Assembly: GCF_007655135.1 (NCBI RefSeq)
Contig: NC_045131.1
Span: 19,824,001-19,888,000, forward strand
Reading direction: 5' to 3'
Length of the DNA: 64,000 nt
Origin: Punica granatum
Taxonomy: Eukaryota > Streptophyta > Magnoliopsida > Myrtales > Lythraceae
The notes beneath the pieces were generated by a model that made no database searches, was not told where the DNA came from, and saw only the letters and a program-made list of their open reading frames with translations. Shown here piece by piece: positions 36,486-47,825 of this stretch (its first letter is position 1; each line of letters starts with the position of its first letter). Both the position numbers and the translations under genes were made by a program.

Positions 36486-39400
36486 AAAACTAGTTTGGGA
36501 ATTGCGCAAAGCGCCGCGTGACGTGGTTCGCTCGGCCTTGGGCCTGGATTACATTATGTGTGATGACTGATAATGATCTCCCATCGCTTGCCCTTCTTTG
36601 GACGTCGGTGGTTTGGTAGCATGGAGCATCCCTTGACGATTTCCGACATATCGATAGCACAACCCATCGCGTGAGGCAGATATGAGTCTGTCAGGGAGAA
36701 GATGCCCCATGGGGTTCCATGCGCATCTGCAAAGAAGAGCATAACTTTTCGTTAGTCATGTGGACAGTGGTGCGCGCTAAGTGTACAGGGCTGATGCTGT
36801 CCCAAAGGTGTTGATATGCTGTAGATTGGGGTTGCTGCTGCGATGAAATTGCTTCGTCGGTGCCTTGCCCCTGGGGTGGCGGTGTGTTTGATCCGCCGGA
36901 AGCCGGCTTTACTGCTAGGACGATTGCTTGTTGCTCTGCCAGGTGCCGGCTTTGTCGCAGGGGCGATTGTAGTTTGCTGGGGATGCCCCGGTTGTGCGAT
37001 GAGGGACTCGAGCCCTGGGGTAGAGTGCCTACGTATCCCGAGGGGTCGGAAATCAGAGTCCGCCGTAGTTCTTGTGTTTGTTGTACTTGTGATCCTGACA
37101 TCATTAGTAAGTCATGGGATTACTAGCGATTTGTAAGCACAGGTAAAAGTAAGTGTTTGTAACGCATGCTCTTCAGTTTCGGGTCGCCTGGGTTACCCGT
37201 GGAGAGTTTTTGTTTTGGTGATGCGAATGGGGGTCCCGTTTTCAGAGGCCCCAATGTGAGGCCTCCGGGGCTCCTGTTGGCCTTGCATGGGCATATCGAG
37301 ACGTTCTCAAAGGTGCCCAAGCGGTCTATCGGTTGTTCGACGTGCCTATGAGCTTAGGACCCTTCTCATCAGGGTGCCGTAGGGCGGCTGCATTTGTAAC
37401 CCGCGTGGGGAATTTTTTTTTGTTTAAATTTGGTCAGACCTCGGTCTAGTCATTTCCAGAGTGTTATGACTAGACTCCCGGAAAGAAATGTCTAGGATTT
37501 TGGCTCTGTGGTAGCCGATTGAAGGGTGGCTGTGACCCATTTTGGAGTTGTACAATGACAAAGAGAAAAGAGAAAGCTTGGGGAGCACGTTGCCCAAGGC
37601 TGAAAGGATACACGGGTTCACGCCTGCCGTGAGATGTACCCCCCTCTTCTTTCGACTTCTTGTCCTATAGGCTATTGCGAAGTGCTCAGATGGGGTGACT
37701 GCTTGTGCACCGTTCTTGAGGAAGAAACCGCCTAGGACAGTTGAGCTGCGTTGGGGAGCCGATCGGGAATCGTGTTGGAGTAGATAACCTGGCCATTTCC
37801 CTTGGGAATCCCTGGTCCGCGCAGTGTGCGAAGGCCCAGGGTGACTGTATTGTTTATCTCTCATTTTACTCTCCTTTTGCTACGGTCACCCGCCTCGGGG
37901 CCGTACCTCTCAACCTAAAGGGGATGAACTCTCCTTTTGCCACGACTGTCCGCCTCGGGATTTTCAGTCGTGCCTCTCTTTTGCCCTAACTTTTGCCTAG
38001 ATCGCCCCGAGGGGTTTTCGACCTAGCAGGCTTGATTCTTTTGTCTCTCGAGTTTGCAAGGGCGAAGGGTTCGAATAATTTGACCTCCGAGTGCGTTACG
38101 TTCTGTCTTCGTCGAGGAGTTGCGACTACTGCTTCCCTTTTTGTCGGGATTTGTTCATTTCTTTTGGATTGGGGGTGCTGGTGCTTTTGGTGAACCTCGG
38201 CATTGCCCTATTTTTTTGTTGGCGGGTTTTTCCCGCTTCTTTTCTCTCTCTCTTCTCTTCTTTGTTGGCGGGTTTTTCCCGCGTCTTTTCGCTCTTTTTT
38301 TTGTAGCTGGGGTCTGTATTGTGCCCCTTGTGTTTGTTTGAAACTCTTCGACTTTGCATCGCCGATGCCACTTTTGTTTGCTTAGCCCCGTGGAGACTTG
38401 ATGTACTTCGTTGTCCTAGCCCAATTTTGTGATGGCTGGTTTTCTCAGAAGTCTGATTCTTGTGCACTCGAGAGTCGAACTTCGCGTCTTTTGTCCTTGC
38501 AAACTTTACAAGTCTTTTCCCCTATTGTCTAAAACGAAAACAAAATTCCCCAGGAGTGTGGGTGACCAAGGTTGCCTCCACGTGAATGTTGGACGGGGAT
38601 GCCCTGATCTTTGTAGCCTGTGTCGGGAGTCTTGTACGATTGCCGCTCCCGATCGTGTGTTGTTGCTCCCGTGGAGGGTGCCCCTTAGAGGATAGGCACT
38701 CTTGAAGCCAATTGTGTCCTGCCTCAGGGCTTATCGTTGCATGTTGTCAGTGATGGGTCTTTACAGTGGAGAAGGCCCGATTTGCCCTGAGGTGCCGCTC
38801 GATCTCGATGGAGACGCATGCTTCGAGGTTGATCGGTTTGTTCGATTGTCTCTATCTTCGGCTTCGTGGAGGGGTACATATTCGTCGGAAACCTCCCTCG
38901 TCGAAGTATGAGGAAAGGGTCCGAGAGGAATTCTCAGGGAGATGTGAACCCGTGTATCGTTCTTCGCCTGTGCCCGGCGTGTCCTTGTGAGAGATGACGA
39001 AGAAGATGATGCATTAGGTGATTGATCGGTGGAATATGCGGTAAGAAATGTGGAGTGGACCCATAGGAAAATCCCCTTGTCCAACGTGCGACCCATGGGA
39101 TGCCGCGCGTGGGGACACTCAATTCCGAGATCTAGTCATCGCCACCCTGGAGTGGGCAGGCCGTGGCTAGGGGCCGCATAGGTCTACTTTCCCCGATTGC
39201 GGGTTGGCATGCGCAGCCGTCCTAAGGAAGGCTCGAGGAGCCGGATCCCATGAGGACAGACGAATCGAACAATTCCGACAAAACCAACAGGGCGTCTTTG
39301 GGGCTGTCCTAGTGCGCCTGTGAAAGGTTCGTTCATGCCGGGAGCTTGTTTGGGAATGCATATAAATAAATGTAAAAGAGAGTTTAAGGAAGAGTGCATG

Positions 39401-39630
39401 TTGCCTCAGTGGCTGGTTGATGGCCACAGTGGAGGGGAGGCAGGGATCATTCTCCGGTCGGAGATGTGACCGTGCTAGTGAATTTAGCGGCGGGTGGGCA
39501 GGGCCATGCTCTGTTCGTCGGAGCTGTTGCTTGTGATCTTTTGCGGTTGAAGGATTAGACTTACTCCTCCGAGTATCGCTTGGATGAATTTGAATCCAAG
39601 TCGATTTTGGATTTTAGATGAGCCTGAAAG
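36486..39630 (-). other. Conserved 3' UTR block of D, no credible gene
   Basis: It aligns with 61800-64000 of F and, inverted, with 19724-21450 of C. The minus-strand ORFs at 36691-37104 and 37424-37864 are broken in F, which argues against coding. Hairpin series at 37881-38282. Confidence 0.7.
37881..38282 (-). other. Row of five hairpins in the D 3' UTR
   Basis: Stems seen: TACGG (37881-37885) with CCGTA (37901-37905); CACGACTG (37941-37948) with CAGTCGTG (37965-37972); CTAGATCG (37997-38004) with CGACCTAG (38019-38026), one mismatch; then GCGGGTTTTTCCCGC at 38222-38236 and again at 38268-38282. The first three are each preceded by a cttttgc linker. Shared with F and C; function unknown. 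Confidence 0.65.
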
Positions 39631-39935
39631 CAGTAAATGCGAGGTGTCAAAACCGGAAAGCAGTAAATGCGGGGCCGGATCCCAAAAGCAGTAAATACTG
39701 GGCCGGGGCCCGAAAGCAGTAAATGTAGGACCGAGGCCCGAAAGCAGTAAATGCAGGACCGAGGCCCGATGCGGGGCCGAAGCCCAAAAGTGGGGCCAGA
39801 GCCCGATGCAGGGCCGAAACCCAAAAGTAAACGCAGGGTCGGAGGCCGATATAAGGTCGAAGCCTAATGCAGTAAATGCGGGGCCGGAGCCCAATGCGGG
39901 GCCGAAGCCCAATGCAGTAAATGCGGGGTTGATAG
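39630..39935. repeat. Degenerate tandem array with gcagtaaatg / ggccgaagccc motifs in D
   Basis: Units of roughly 24-30 bp combine gcagtaaatg with ggggccgaagccc. The two motifs are also the building blocks of the F array (58390-61622), but here they lie on the far side of the conserved UTR block. Confidence 0.85.
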
Positions 39936-41200
39936 GAAAGTGCAAGAAATGCGAAAGCAAAGGTCAATGCTGAGGAATAGCACAAGGCGCTGCAATGCGG
40001 TGACGCTGATTTGCTTGCGGTCTTACTTTGTGGAGTAGGGATGGGGACTTAGTTTTGAAATCCCAAGGAGCTGGATGGATGGGAGACGTTTGTTGTCTCA
40101 ATTGTGGTCGATCAGTATTCAGGCTGTCTTCTTGTGTAGAATTTCCTACAATGGGAAAAGAAAACAATGAAGGAGCAAACTAGATTCGCGATTTCAGCGT
40201 AAGGGCGTAGGGGATTGAACTAGCCTGGTAGGCGTCGTGCGAGCGCACTGAGAGACATGCACAAGGTGTGTCGAGGATGCGTGCAAGGGCAAGGTAGGGA
40301 TGGGCTCGCACGACGCGGAAAGGGCACGCTCAGTTGTGTTGATGGAAGCACTTGTAGCATGGAGGGACGTGTGCTCAGCCATGCAATGACGGAATCGATT
40401 GCGCGGGATTAATGGGGAGTTAGTGTTGCTTGGATGGTTGGCCCTTGAGCTACTGATCGTCTCGCCGTGGAGGAAGGGTGAGGACCACGAGAGGTCCACC
40501 TGCAAAGGCGGTCACAACTTTGTCTATCGTATGGTAGCGTTAATCGTCGTGTAAAACAGTAAATGGATAGGATGCATGCAGTGCGTGAGTTTTCAAATGC
40601 TAATGTTGTCGTTCACATTGACTCGAAAGGTTCAAAGTACAATGCAAATTTTGTAAAATAGAGCCTTAAGCTGATTTGCCACCGCACTCGGGGTTTGAGC
40701 GAGCGCGGCCTCGGAAAGCACCGGTTCTAGGCGAGGGCCTTGCGGAGATATCTATCCTAGAGTGCATGTGTGGGCCTCCTCGAGCCCTCTTCCTAGACCT
40801 CTCCAGGGCGGCGTTCGCTCAAGCGAGCTCCTGACCGGTTCTCTGCATCTTGGCACGAGTTTGGGAGTGCTCCCACTAAGGTGGTTGGCTGGCAAGTTCC
40901 TCATCTCTCAGCGACCTCTCAGTTATTGAACCTAGTGTTGATGAGGTCGATCATGTTGTCCTGGAATATACACCATTCGCATTCTGTGGCAGGTCGGTGA
41001 GGTCCTCGTGTGTTGGCGGACTCTGTCAAGGCGCGGGCAGGAGGCCGAGCAAGGCGTCCCTTACCAAGACGACAGGAAAATCCGCTTAGGACTCGTCAAC
41101 CTGAATGACATCCTAATTTTTGAAAATTGCATGATGCATGTGTGCGAAGAAAGTAAATGCCCACGGCTTAATAGAAATTACATGTACATCGCTCTTGAAA
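39936..41200 (-). other. Internal D sequence of unknown origin
   Basis: No ORF worth calling, no match to gag or pol motifs, no repeat that I recognise. It is probably the decayed junction where the coding region was lost. Confidence 0.4.
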
Positions 41201-41620
41201 TGGAAAAAACTCAAATGACTCGCAGGCCGACTCGATGGACTGTTGTCGGAGTCGGGTTGAAGGCTTGCATGGAGGCATAACATGATGCGTGGTTCGGTGC
41301 TACAGGGACCGTACTATCTATGGATGGGGGCTCCCGACTCAAGGGTGTGAATTCCTTGAAATCGAGCGAGGATCTTTGGGGGCCAGTTCGGTGGCATAGC
41401 CGACTCGATCCGTTCCCTTACTCGGAACCTCTGACTAACCTAGCTTCCTATTTTGGCGCCCGTGGGATTTCAGATGAGGTACCTAGAAACCCGCTAGAAT
41501 GATGCGATGCAAGTGCGTAAAATAAATTTGCGCAAAATAAATGTGCATAACATAAATGTACGAAAAGCGATAAATAAACATGCAAGCAAGCAAACGGAAT
41601 CGAGCCCGAACCCTCTAGAT
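41200..41620 (-). other. Leader of D (PBS-proximal)
   Basis: It aligns with the A1 leader 14150-14538 through phrases such as gaaatcgagcgaggatcttt (41358-41377) and tccgttcccttactcggaac, supporting D as a relative of A1 with a deleted interior. Confidence 0.75.
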
Positions 41621-41639
41621 GTCCCCAGTGGAGTGGTCA
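41621..41639 (-). other. Decayed primer binding site of D
   Basis: The minus strand reads TGACCACTCCACTGGGGAC, two mismatches in the first five bases against the A1 and E PBS. Spacing to the LTR (three bases, GCT) is kept. Confidence 0.8.
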
Positions 41640-41642
41640 AGC

Positions 41643-43679
41643 TGTGCGCACCCGAATTTAATCTCGTCGGGGCACGCATGCGCGAAGCCTATGCAACGCG
41701 GCTTGGGAGTATCCACCTTTAAGAGGACGCGCGACGGACACGCGTGGGAAGGAGTCGCCACTCACTGTTTACAACCCGTAGGTCGAGGGCCGTTGAGTCG
41801 CTCGGGTCTAGGGGTACGAGGTACACCTAATTACTAAGGCAATGGTCGTACGGAACCGGAAATTCCGAAATCGGGGGTTCTATTACGTGCGGGCCTATAT
41901 CCCCGCACGCCCTTTCGGTACTCTAGTTTGCTAGGCTTGCCGTTTTGTTTATTAACCGCGTGATTTAGGGTTGCATTCGACTCGCCCGTTTTGACACCGT
42001 AAAGTCGATGAATGGATCAAGTTGGGCCAATAATTCGAAAGATGAGTAGGCTTGTGCGTCGAGGAATCGGTTCACTATCTTTACGTTACAGTTCATCGAA
42101 CCGTGATGGTCGATTCCCTGCGCGAAACCGAAACCACGAGTACTCGAGCTTACTCATCTCTTAGTAACAATAGGCCAACTTGACCGGTTCGACACTCGGA
42201 CCTCTCGCTCACCAATCGGGATCCTTACAAATGAATGAGTGAATGTACAAAGAAAGTCCTCGCAATGTTCTCTCGAATAATTACAAAGTACGACTGAATA
42301 AGTAAATGGATCCCGATCGGTTTGCATTGGGCCAATATTCCACTCCAGCTCTCCGTGTATTTTGAATAACCGATAAATAAATTAAGGCAACGCGGGCTCG
42401 AAGAGCTGGGGGTCGGGTCCAATCGAGCCGACGGTTTACAGGAGAACCGATTAGTTCCCGCCGTAATCGTTGGACCGATCGAGCTCTCGGGTGATATCTA
42501 AATACGTTTCACACATCCAATCCAAATTGCCTTCCACATAGGCTACATTTGGAGTGTGATGGTGACTCGAGGCTAGATCCCATTCCACACTCAGGGTGCA
42601 CGCACTCAGTGATTTAGGAGGCATTGGACCTCGTGTTCGGTGATTTGGGACGTTGGACCCCGTGCAACACGTAACCTATGGGCTCGGACCCGAACCGCAA
42701 CAAATCAGCAAAAGCAAATGGAAAACAGAAGAAAACTGATAAAACTGATGAAAAACAGACAATAACTGACGAATAAAGGTGAGTATAGACAAGTGGTGTA
42801 TTGAGTCGAGTGTACGTGATTTAATCAGTTATTAACCGGAGTTGATTACCAAACAATGTATCTAACCTAGGCAAACATAGATGGTGGGCTAGAATATGGT
42901 TCTAGGTCAACTATGTGTGTGAGTTTGTTTTAAGACTTTATTCTGTATAGTGACAGTGCGGTTTCACTGAATATGCCTAACTCATGTTTTGACTCTAGCT
43001 TTGGAACCTAGAGTTCCGCCTAGTCATTATCTAATGTTTGATTAGGTCAAATGAATGATTAATCCGGTATTATGTGTTTTGCAATAGAAATAAAATGTTC
43101 ACCACCGAATCTACAATAGGGGGATAGAAACACCGAAAGTGAACGGAATGGGCCGTGCAAGTGAAACTCGCACCCGAACGGGTTGCCCTTTTCCGTCCAT
43201 AGATCGAGGTGTTTCCGACTCCCTATTGCCTAGGATATCGGTGAATCGCGGAATAACGATTATGCCATTGATCGGTAAAACGTGTGTAGTTCGCATATAA
43301 ATTAAAGATCGCGTGACACAAAGAGGTCTAAAAAGGACTCGAGCATCTCGACTTGAGCCGCCTCAAATTGGGCCCGGACTCGAGTCATGGTACGCGAGTA
43401 CTCGCTAGACGCGATCCTATTCGTGTTACCCGTCTCGGTGCTTTGAAGTTGTGAGCTTTTAAAAAAATGGCATTTCCGCCGTTCCGTGAACCATCGATGC
43501 GTTTACGAATTAATAATCAATTTATCCAATTATTTGGTCCGAGTGACTTAATTAATTGAATGACACGTCCCATTTATCCCCTTCGTGAAATTATTCGGTG
43601 ACGGTGATCTTATGTCATGGACGTTATGGATTTAACGAACGATGGTCCGAAGCCTACGCATCTATCATGTGATTATAGC
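41643..43679 (-). repeat. 5' LTR of D (PBS-side part)
   Basis: It starts in the plus direction with TGTGCGCACCCG and aligns with the left 2 kb of the solo LTR and of F. It is cut at 43679 by G. The PBS-like decamer is at 41751-41760. No gene. Confidence 0.87.
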
Positions 43680-45165
43680 TGTCAGCACCCCATTTTGGCT
43701 CACCTTTCCCAAACGACAATATTAGCAATGATTCAAGCCACAGCCTGAGCAGAATACAGAAAAACGACTTAACAGAGCAGAAAATCACTATTCATCCTCA
43801 AGTCGGCAAAATAGGGCAAATGACACATGCATATGACAGAAGGACTCCAGGGGTCACCAAAGGGTAATAGAGTGATTAGAGAGCTCAGCAATATCCAAAA
43901 TCGGCATTTTTAGTATATCACACGGACAATTCTATTTTCCGATAGTTCGCTCGATCATCGGAAGATAGCCAATATTGGACTCCAAAAATCCACTCCAATG
44001 CCAAATAGATGAAAAGTGTTCCCAAAGGCATTTTGCAAATCATCTACTCTATACAGAACAACTTTCTGTATACAGACAACTTTTCAGTGGAAGTCCAAAA
44101 ATGCCGGTTTCTCGGAGAAAAGTTAATTCCAAATATCAGATGCGGCCATGCCCCTCAATCATACAGAGCACGAGCAATGCTTCATATTGTCTTTTAGAAG
44201 CCATACAGACACTCTGAATGACTTCCGAACGACAAAACGGGCATACCCTTCTTCGGAAGAGCATAACTGGAGACTGGTCTGATGGAATTACGGCAAACGA
44301 AGTTCACACTACATTGCCCTGAAAACTCCAGCGGACATTCGCAATTGGGCAAAACAGACAGCAAAACCCTTCACGGTTTCCCGAGTAACCTCCGAAGGGC
44401 ACAAAAGGCCATTTTCAGTGAAAATCCATATCCGGAGGTCCTCTTTGGGGAAACTTGACGCCGGATGCTTACCTTACACAATGCTAGCCTTCTCAAGGCT
44501 CAATGTGGAATTGTCGGAATGAATCACACAACTCATCTAGACCCCTCGAGCAGTGCTTTAAGGGTCTCAGATGCACTTTTCATATCCTTAGAGGCCCAAT
44601 CTCAGCAAACAGAGATCGCAGTAATCTCCGAATAGCCCAAGAAACTCAGAAAGCAATATGAGAAATCCAATTTCGGCCTCCTAGGAAATCTCCGGCTCCA
44701 TATTTGTATTTACCGGCTTAAGGGACAAGGGCCCACGTAATTTGACAATTTATGTCAAAATGACCGACATGGGATGCAAATACAAGATATGCTGTCAGAA
44801 GTGGGTAACCTCGCTCTGAATGCATAAAAGGAGCAAAACCGGCTTCCAAGCCTCATACAGACATTTGGCAATTTCTCACGGAAAATGCCAATCTCGGACT
44901 CATTAAATCCATTTCCTCGCGTATATCGATAATTCGACGTTCAACTCAAACCACGAACTTCGAATGCGCGATCAATCGAGACCCGAGCTTTTTCCCGGTT
45001 TCTCCTCTTCGGTCGTGGAACCCACGGGCTACTCAAGATGGGTCACCCTTTACTCTAGAAGCTTCTTCTTCTTCTTCAATGCAAGAGGCCAACTTGCACT
45101 CTTGCTTGAAAATATCCAAGAGTTTGAAGACAACAGTCAAGCCTCCATCAATGCTCATCAATGCT
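43680..45165 (+). mobile_element. Element G: LTR piece of the C type
   Basis: It starts TGTCAGCACCCCATTTTGGC at 43680 and aligns with the first 1.3 kb of the C LTR, with about 200 bp that C has lost (around 44180-44425). It is cut at 45165 by E. The rest should lie beyond F, outside the window. Confidence 0.8.
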
Positions 45166-46769
45166 TGTCAGCACCCCATTTTGGCTCACCATTCCAAACA
45201 ACGATATTAGCAATGATCCAAGCCACGACTTGAGCAGAATACAGAAAACGGCTAGGCAGAGCAAGAAATCACTATTCATCCTCAAGTTGGCAAAATTGAG
45301 CAAATGACCCATGGACATGACAGAAGGACTCTAGGGGTCACCAAAGGGCAACAGAGCGACCAGAGAGCTCAACAATGTCCAAAACCGGCATTTTCAGTGT
45401 ACTACACGGACGGTACTATTTTCCGATAGTTCGCTCGGTCGTCGGAAGATAGTAAATATTGGACTCCAAAAATCCACATCAGTGCCAAAAAGATGGAAAA
45501 TGTCTTCAAAGGCATTTTGCAAATCATCTGCTCTATACAGAACAATTTTCTGTATACAGACAACTTTTCAGTGGAAGTCCAAAAATGTCGGTTTCCCAGA
45601 GAAAAGTTAATGCCAAATATCAGACGCGGCCATGCCCCATCAGCACACAGAGCATGAATAATGCTTCAGATTGTCTCTTGGAAGTCACACAGACACTTCA
45701 AATGACTTCCGAACGGCAAAACAAGCATACCCCTCTTCAGAAGAGCATAGCCGGAGAATGGTCTGATGGAATTACGGCAAACGAAGTTCATACCGCATTG
45801 CCCAGAAAACTCTAGCAGACATTCACAATTGGGCAAAACAGACAGCAAAACCCTTCACGGTTTCCCGAGTAACCTCCGAAGAGCGGAAATGACCATTTTC
45901 AGTGGAAATCCATATCCGGAGGTCCTCTTTGGGGAAACTTGACGCCGAATGCTTACGTTACACAATGCTAGCCTCCTCAAGGCTCAATGTGGAATCGTCG
46001 GAATAAATCACTCGACTCATCTAGATCTCCCGAACAGTGCTTTAGAGGTCTCAGATACACTCTTCAAGTCCTTGGAGGTCTGACCTTGACAAACAGAGAT
46101 TACAGTAATCTCTGGAGTGTCTAAGCAACTCAGAAGTCATCCTGAGAAACCCAGTTTCGGCCTCCTAGGACGTCTCCGGCCCCACGTTAGCATTACCGGC
46201 TTAAGGGATGATTGTTCATGTTGTCTGACAACTTATGTCAAAATGACCAACGTGAGATGCAGATAAGAAATATGCTGTCAGAAGCGGACAACTTCGCCCT
46301 GATCACTTGCAATGGGCAAAATCGGCTTCCGAGCCTCACACACATCCGGGACATTTCTCAATGGGAAATGTCAATCTCGGGCTCATTAACTCCGTTTTCA
46401 CGCGTATACCGACAATTCGACGTTCAATTCGAACCACGAACTTCGAATACGCGACCAATCGAGACCCGAGTCTTTTCCCGGTTTCTCCTCTCAAGCCGTG
46501 GGACCCACGGGCTGCCCAAGGGCAACCACCCTTTGCCCCAAAGCTTTCGGCCTTTTCCTCTTCCTCTCTTGCCCTCACCTAGCCCAAAATATCTTTGGTC
46601 TTTCTAGTCAACACTCAAGCCATTAACTCCACCTCCATTAATGCTTCTTGGCTCTTCCTCATCAAGATACATGGAGGACATTCATCCTCATCTCCATTAG
46701 GGCAACCGACTTTTGCTAATGAGGCCCTTAATGGTGCTTTGTTTTGCTTAATTGCTCATTAGCTTCACA

Positions 46770-46776
46770 TATATAT
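46770..46776 (+). promoter_or_regulatory. Putative TATA box, E LTR
   Basis: TATATAT, 1.6 kb from the LTR start, with CT-rich sequence about 30-80 bp downstream (ctagtttctccctctag). Confidence 0.5.
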
Positions 46777-47091
46777 TGCATACTTGTCATTAAGCTAATC
46801 ATTCATGAAGCACACATGATCTTGCTAGTTTCTCCCTCTAGAAAATGCTCTCAACTTCTTAGGAACCAGCAGCAAGCAAAGAACTTCATGAAAACCGAAA
46901 ACCAAGCCAAATATCTTTGGAGTTTAGGTCGGGATCCATAGCGGGCACTATTCCGACTTATATCCAAAATTCTTCAAACATCATAGACGACATGTTTTGG
47001 ACCCAAGGATCCCATTTCTGAACCCAGTTTTTTAGTTTGGAGTCATTTGCTTATCGTTTTGGTCGTTTCGGTTGAGGTTGGAGCTCTCGGG

Positions 47092-47825
47092 TGAACAGTG
47101 ACGCGTCACCAGCGTCCGTCACCGAGCGTCACCAGCGTCCGTCACCGAGCACCCCAGTGTCCGTCACCAGCCTCGCCAGCGCCTGTCACCGAGCGTCACC
47201 AGCGTCTGTCACCGAGAACCCCAGCGTCCGTCATCGACCACGCTCGTGCATGTCACCGAGCACCCCAGCGTCCGTCACCAGCACGATCGTGCCCGTCACC
47301 GAGCACCCCAGCGTCCGTCACCAGCCTCGCCAGCGCCTGTCACCGAGCGTCACCAGCGTCTGTCATCGAGCACGCCTGTGCCCGTCACCTAGCACGCGCG
47401 CCCGTCACCGAGCACCCCAGCGTCCGTCACCAGCACGCTCGTGCCCGTCACCTAGCACCCCAGCGTCTGTCACAGAGCACCCCAGCGTCCGTCATCGACC
47501 ACGCTCGTGCCTGTCACCGAGCACCCCAGCGTCCGTCACCAGCACGCCCGTGCCCGTCCTCCAGCACGCCCGTGCCCGTCACCGAGCGCCACCAGCGCCC
47601 GTCATCTAGCACGCTTGTGCCTGTCGCCGCGCCCACCAGCGCCCATCATCGTGCCCAGCGCCCGTCACCGTGCTTGACCACGCCCGTGCCCGTCGCCCGT
47701 GCCAGTCACCGAGCGCCACCAGCGCCCGTCATCCAGCACGCTCGTGCCTGGTTCCGCACCCACCAGCGCCCATCATCGTGCCCAGCGCCCGTCACCGTGC
47801 TTGACCACGCCCGTGCACGTCCACC
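47092..47825 (+). repeat. Minisatellite inside the E LTR
   Basis: Same unit family as in A1, on the opposite strand (cgagcaccccagcgtccgtc). Copy order and length differ from both A1 arrays. A 271-codon ORF runs through it and on to 47913; I regard it as a by-product. Confidence 0.93.

Larger units (their letters stand above)
34060..43679 (-). mobile_element. Element D: subfamily-B Ogre/Tat derivative without gag or pol
   Basis: On the minus strand: partial 5' LTR (41643-43679), decayed PBS, leader, 3' UTR with two tandem arrays, PPT, partial 3' LTR (34060-35893). Only about 5.7 kb lies between the PBS and the PPT and none of it encodes gag, protease, RT or integrase. It is either an old internal deletion or a non-autonomous element of the LARD kind. 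C is inserted in its 3' LTR and G in its 5' LTR, so it is the oldest element here. Confidence 0.8.

Noticed and set aside
36691..37104. Possible 137-codon gene in the D 3' UTR
   Set aside because: The first 45 or so residues have a counterpart in F, but the frame is then lost, with no sign of coding constraint.
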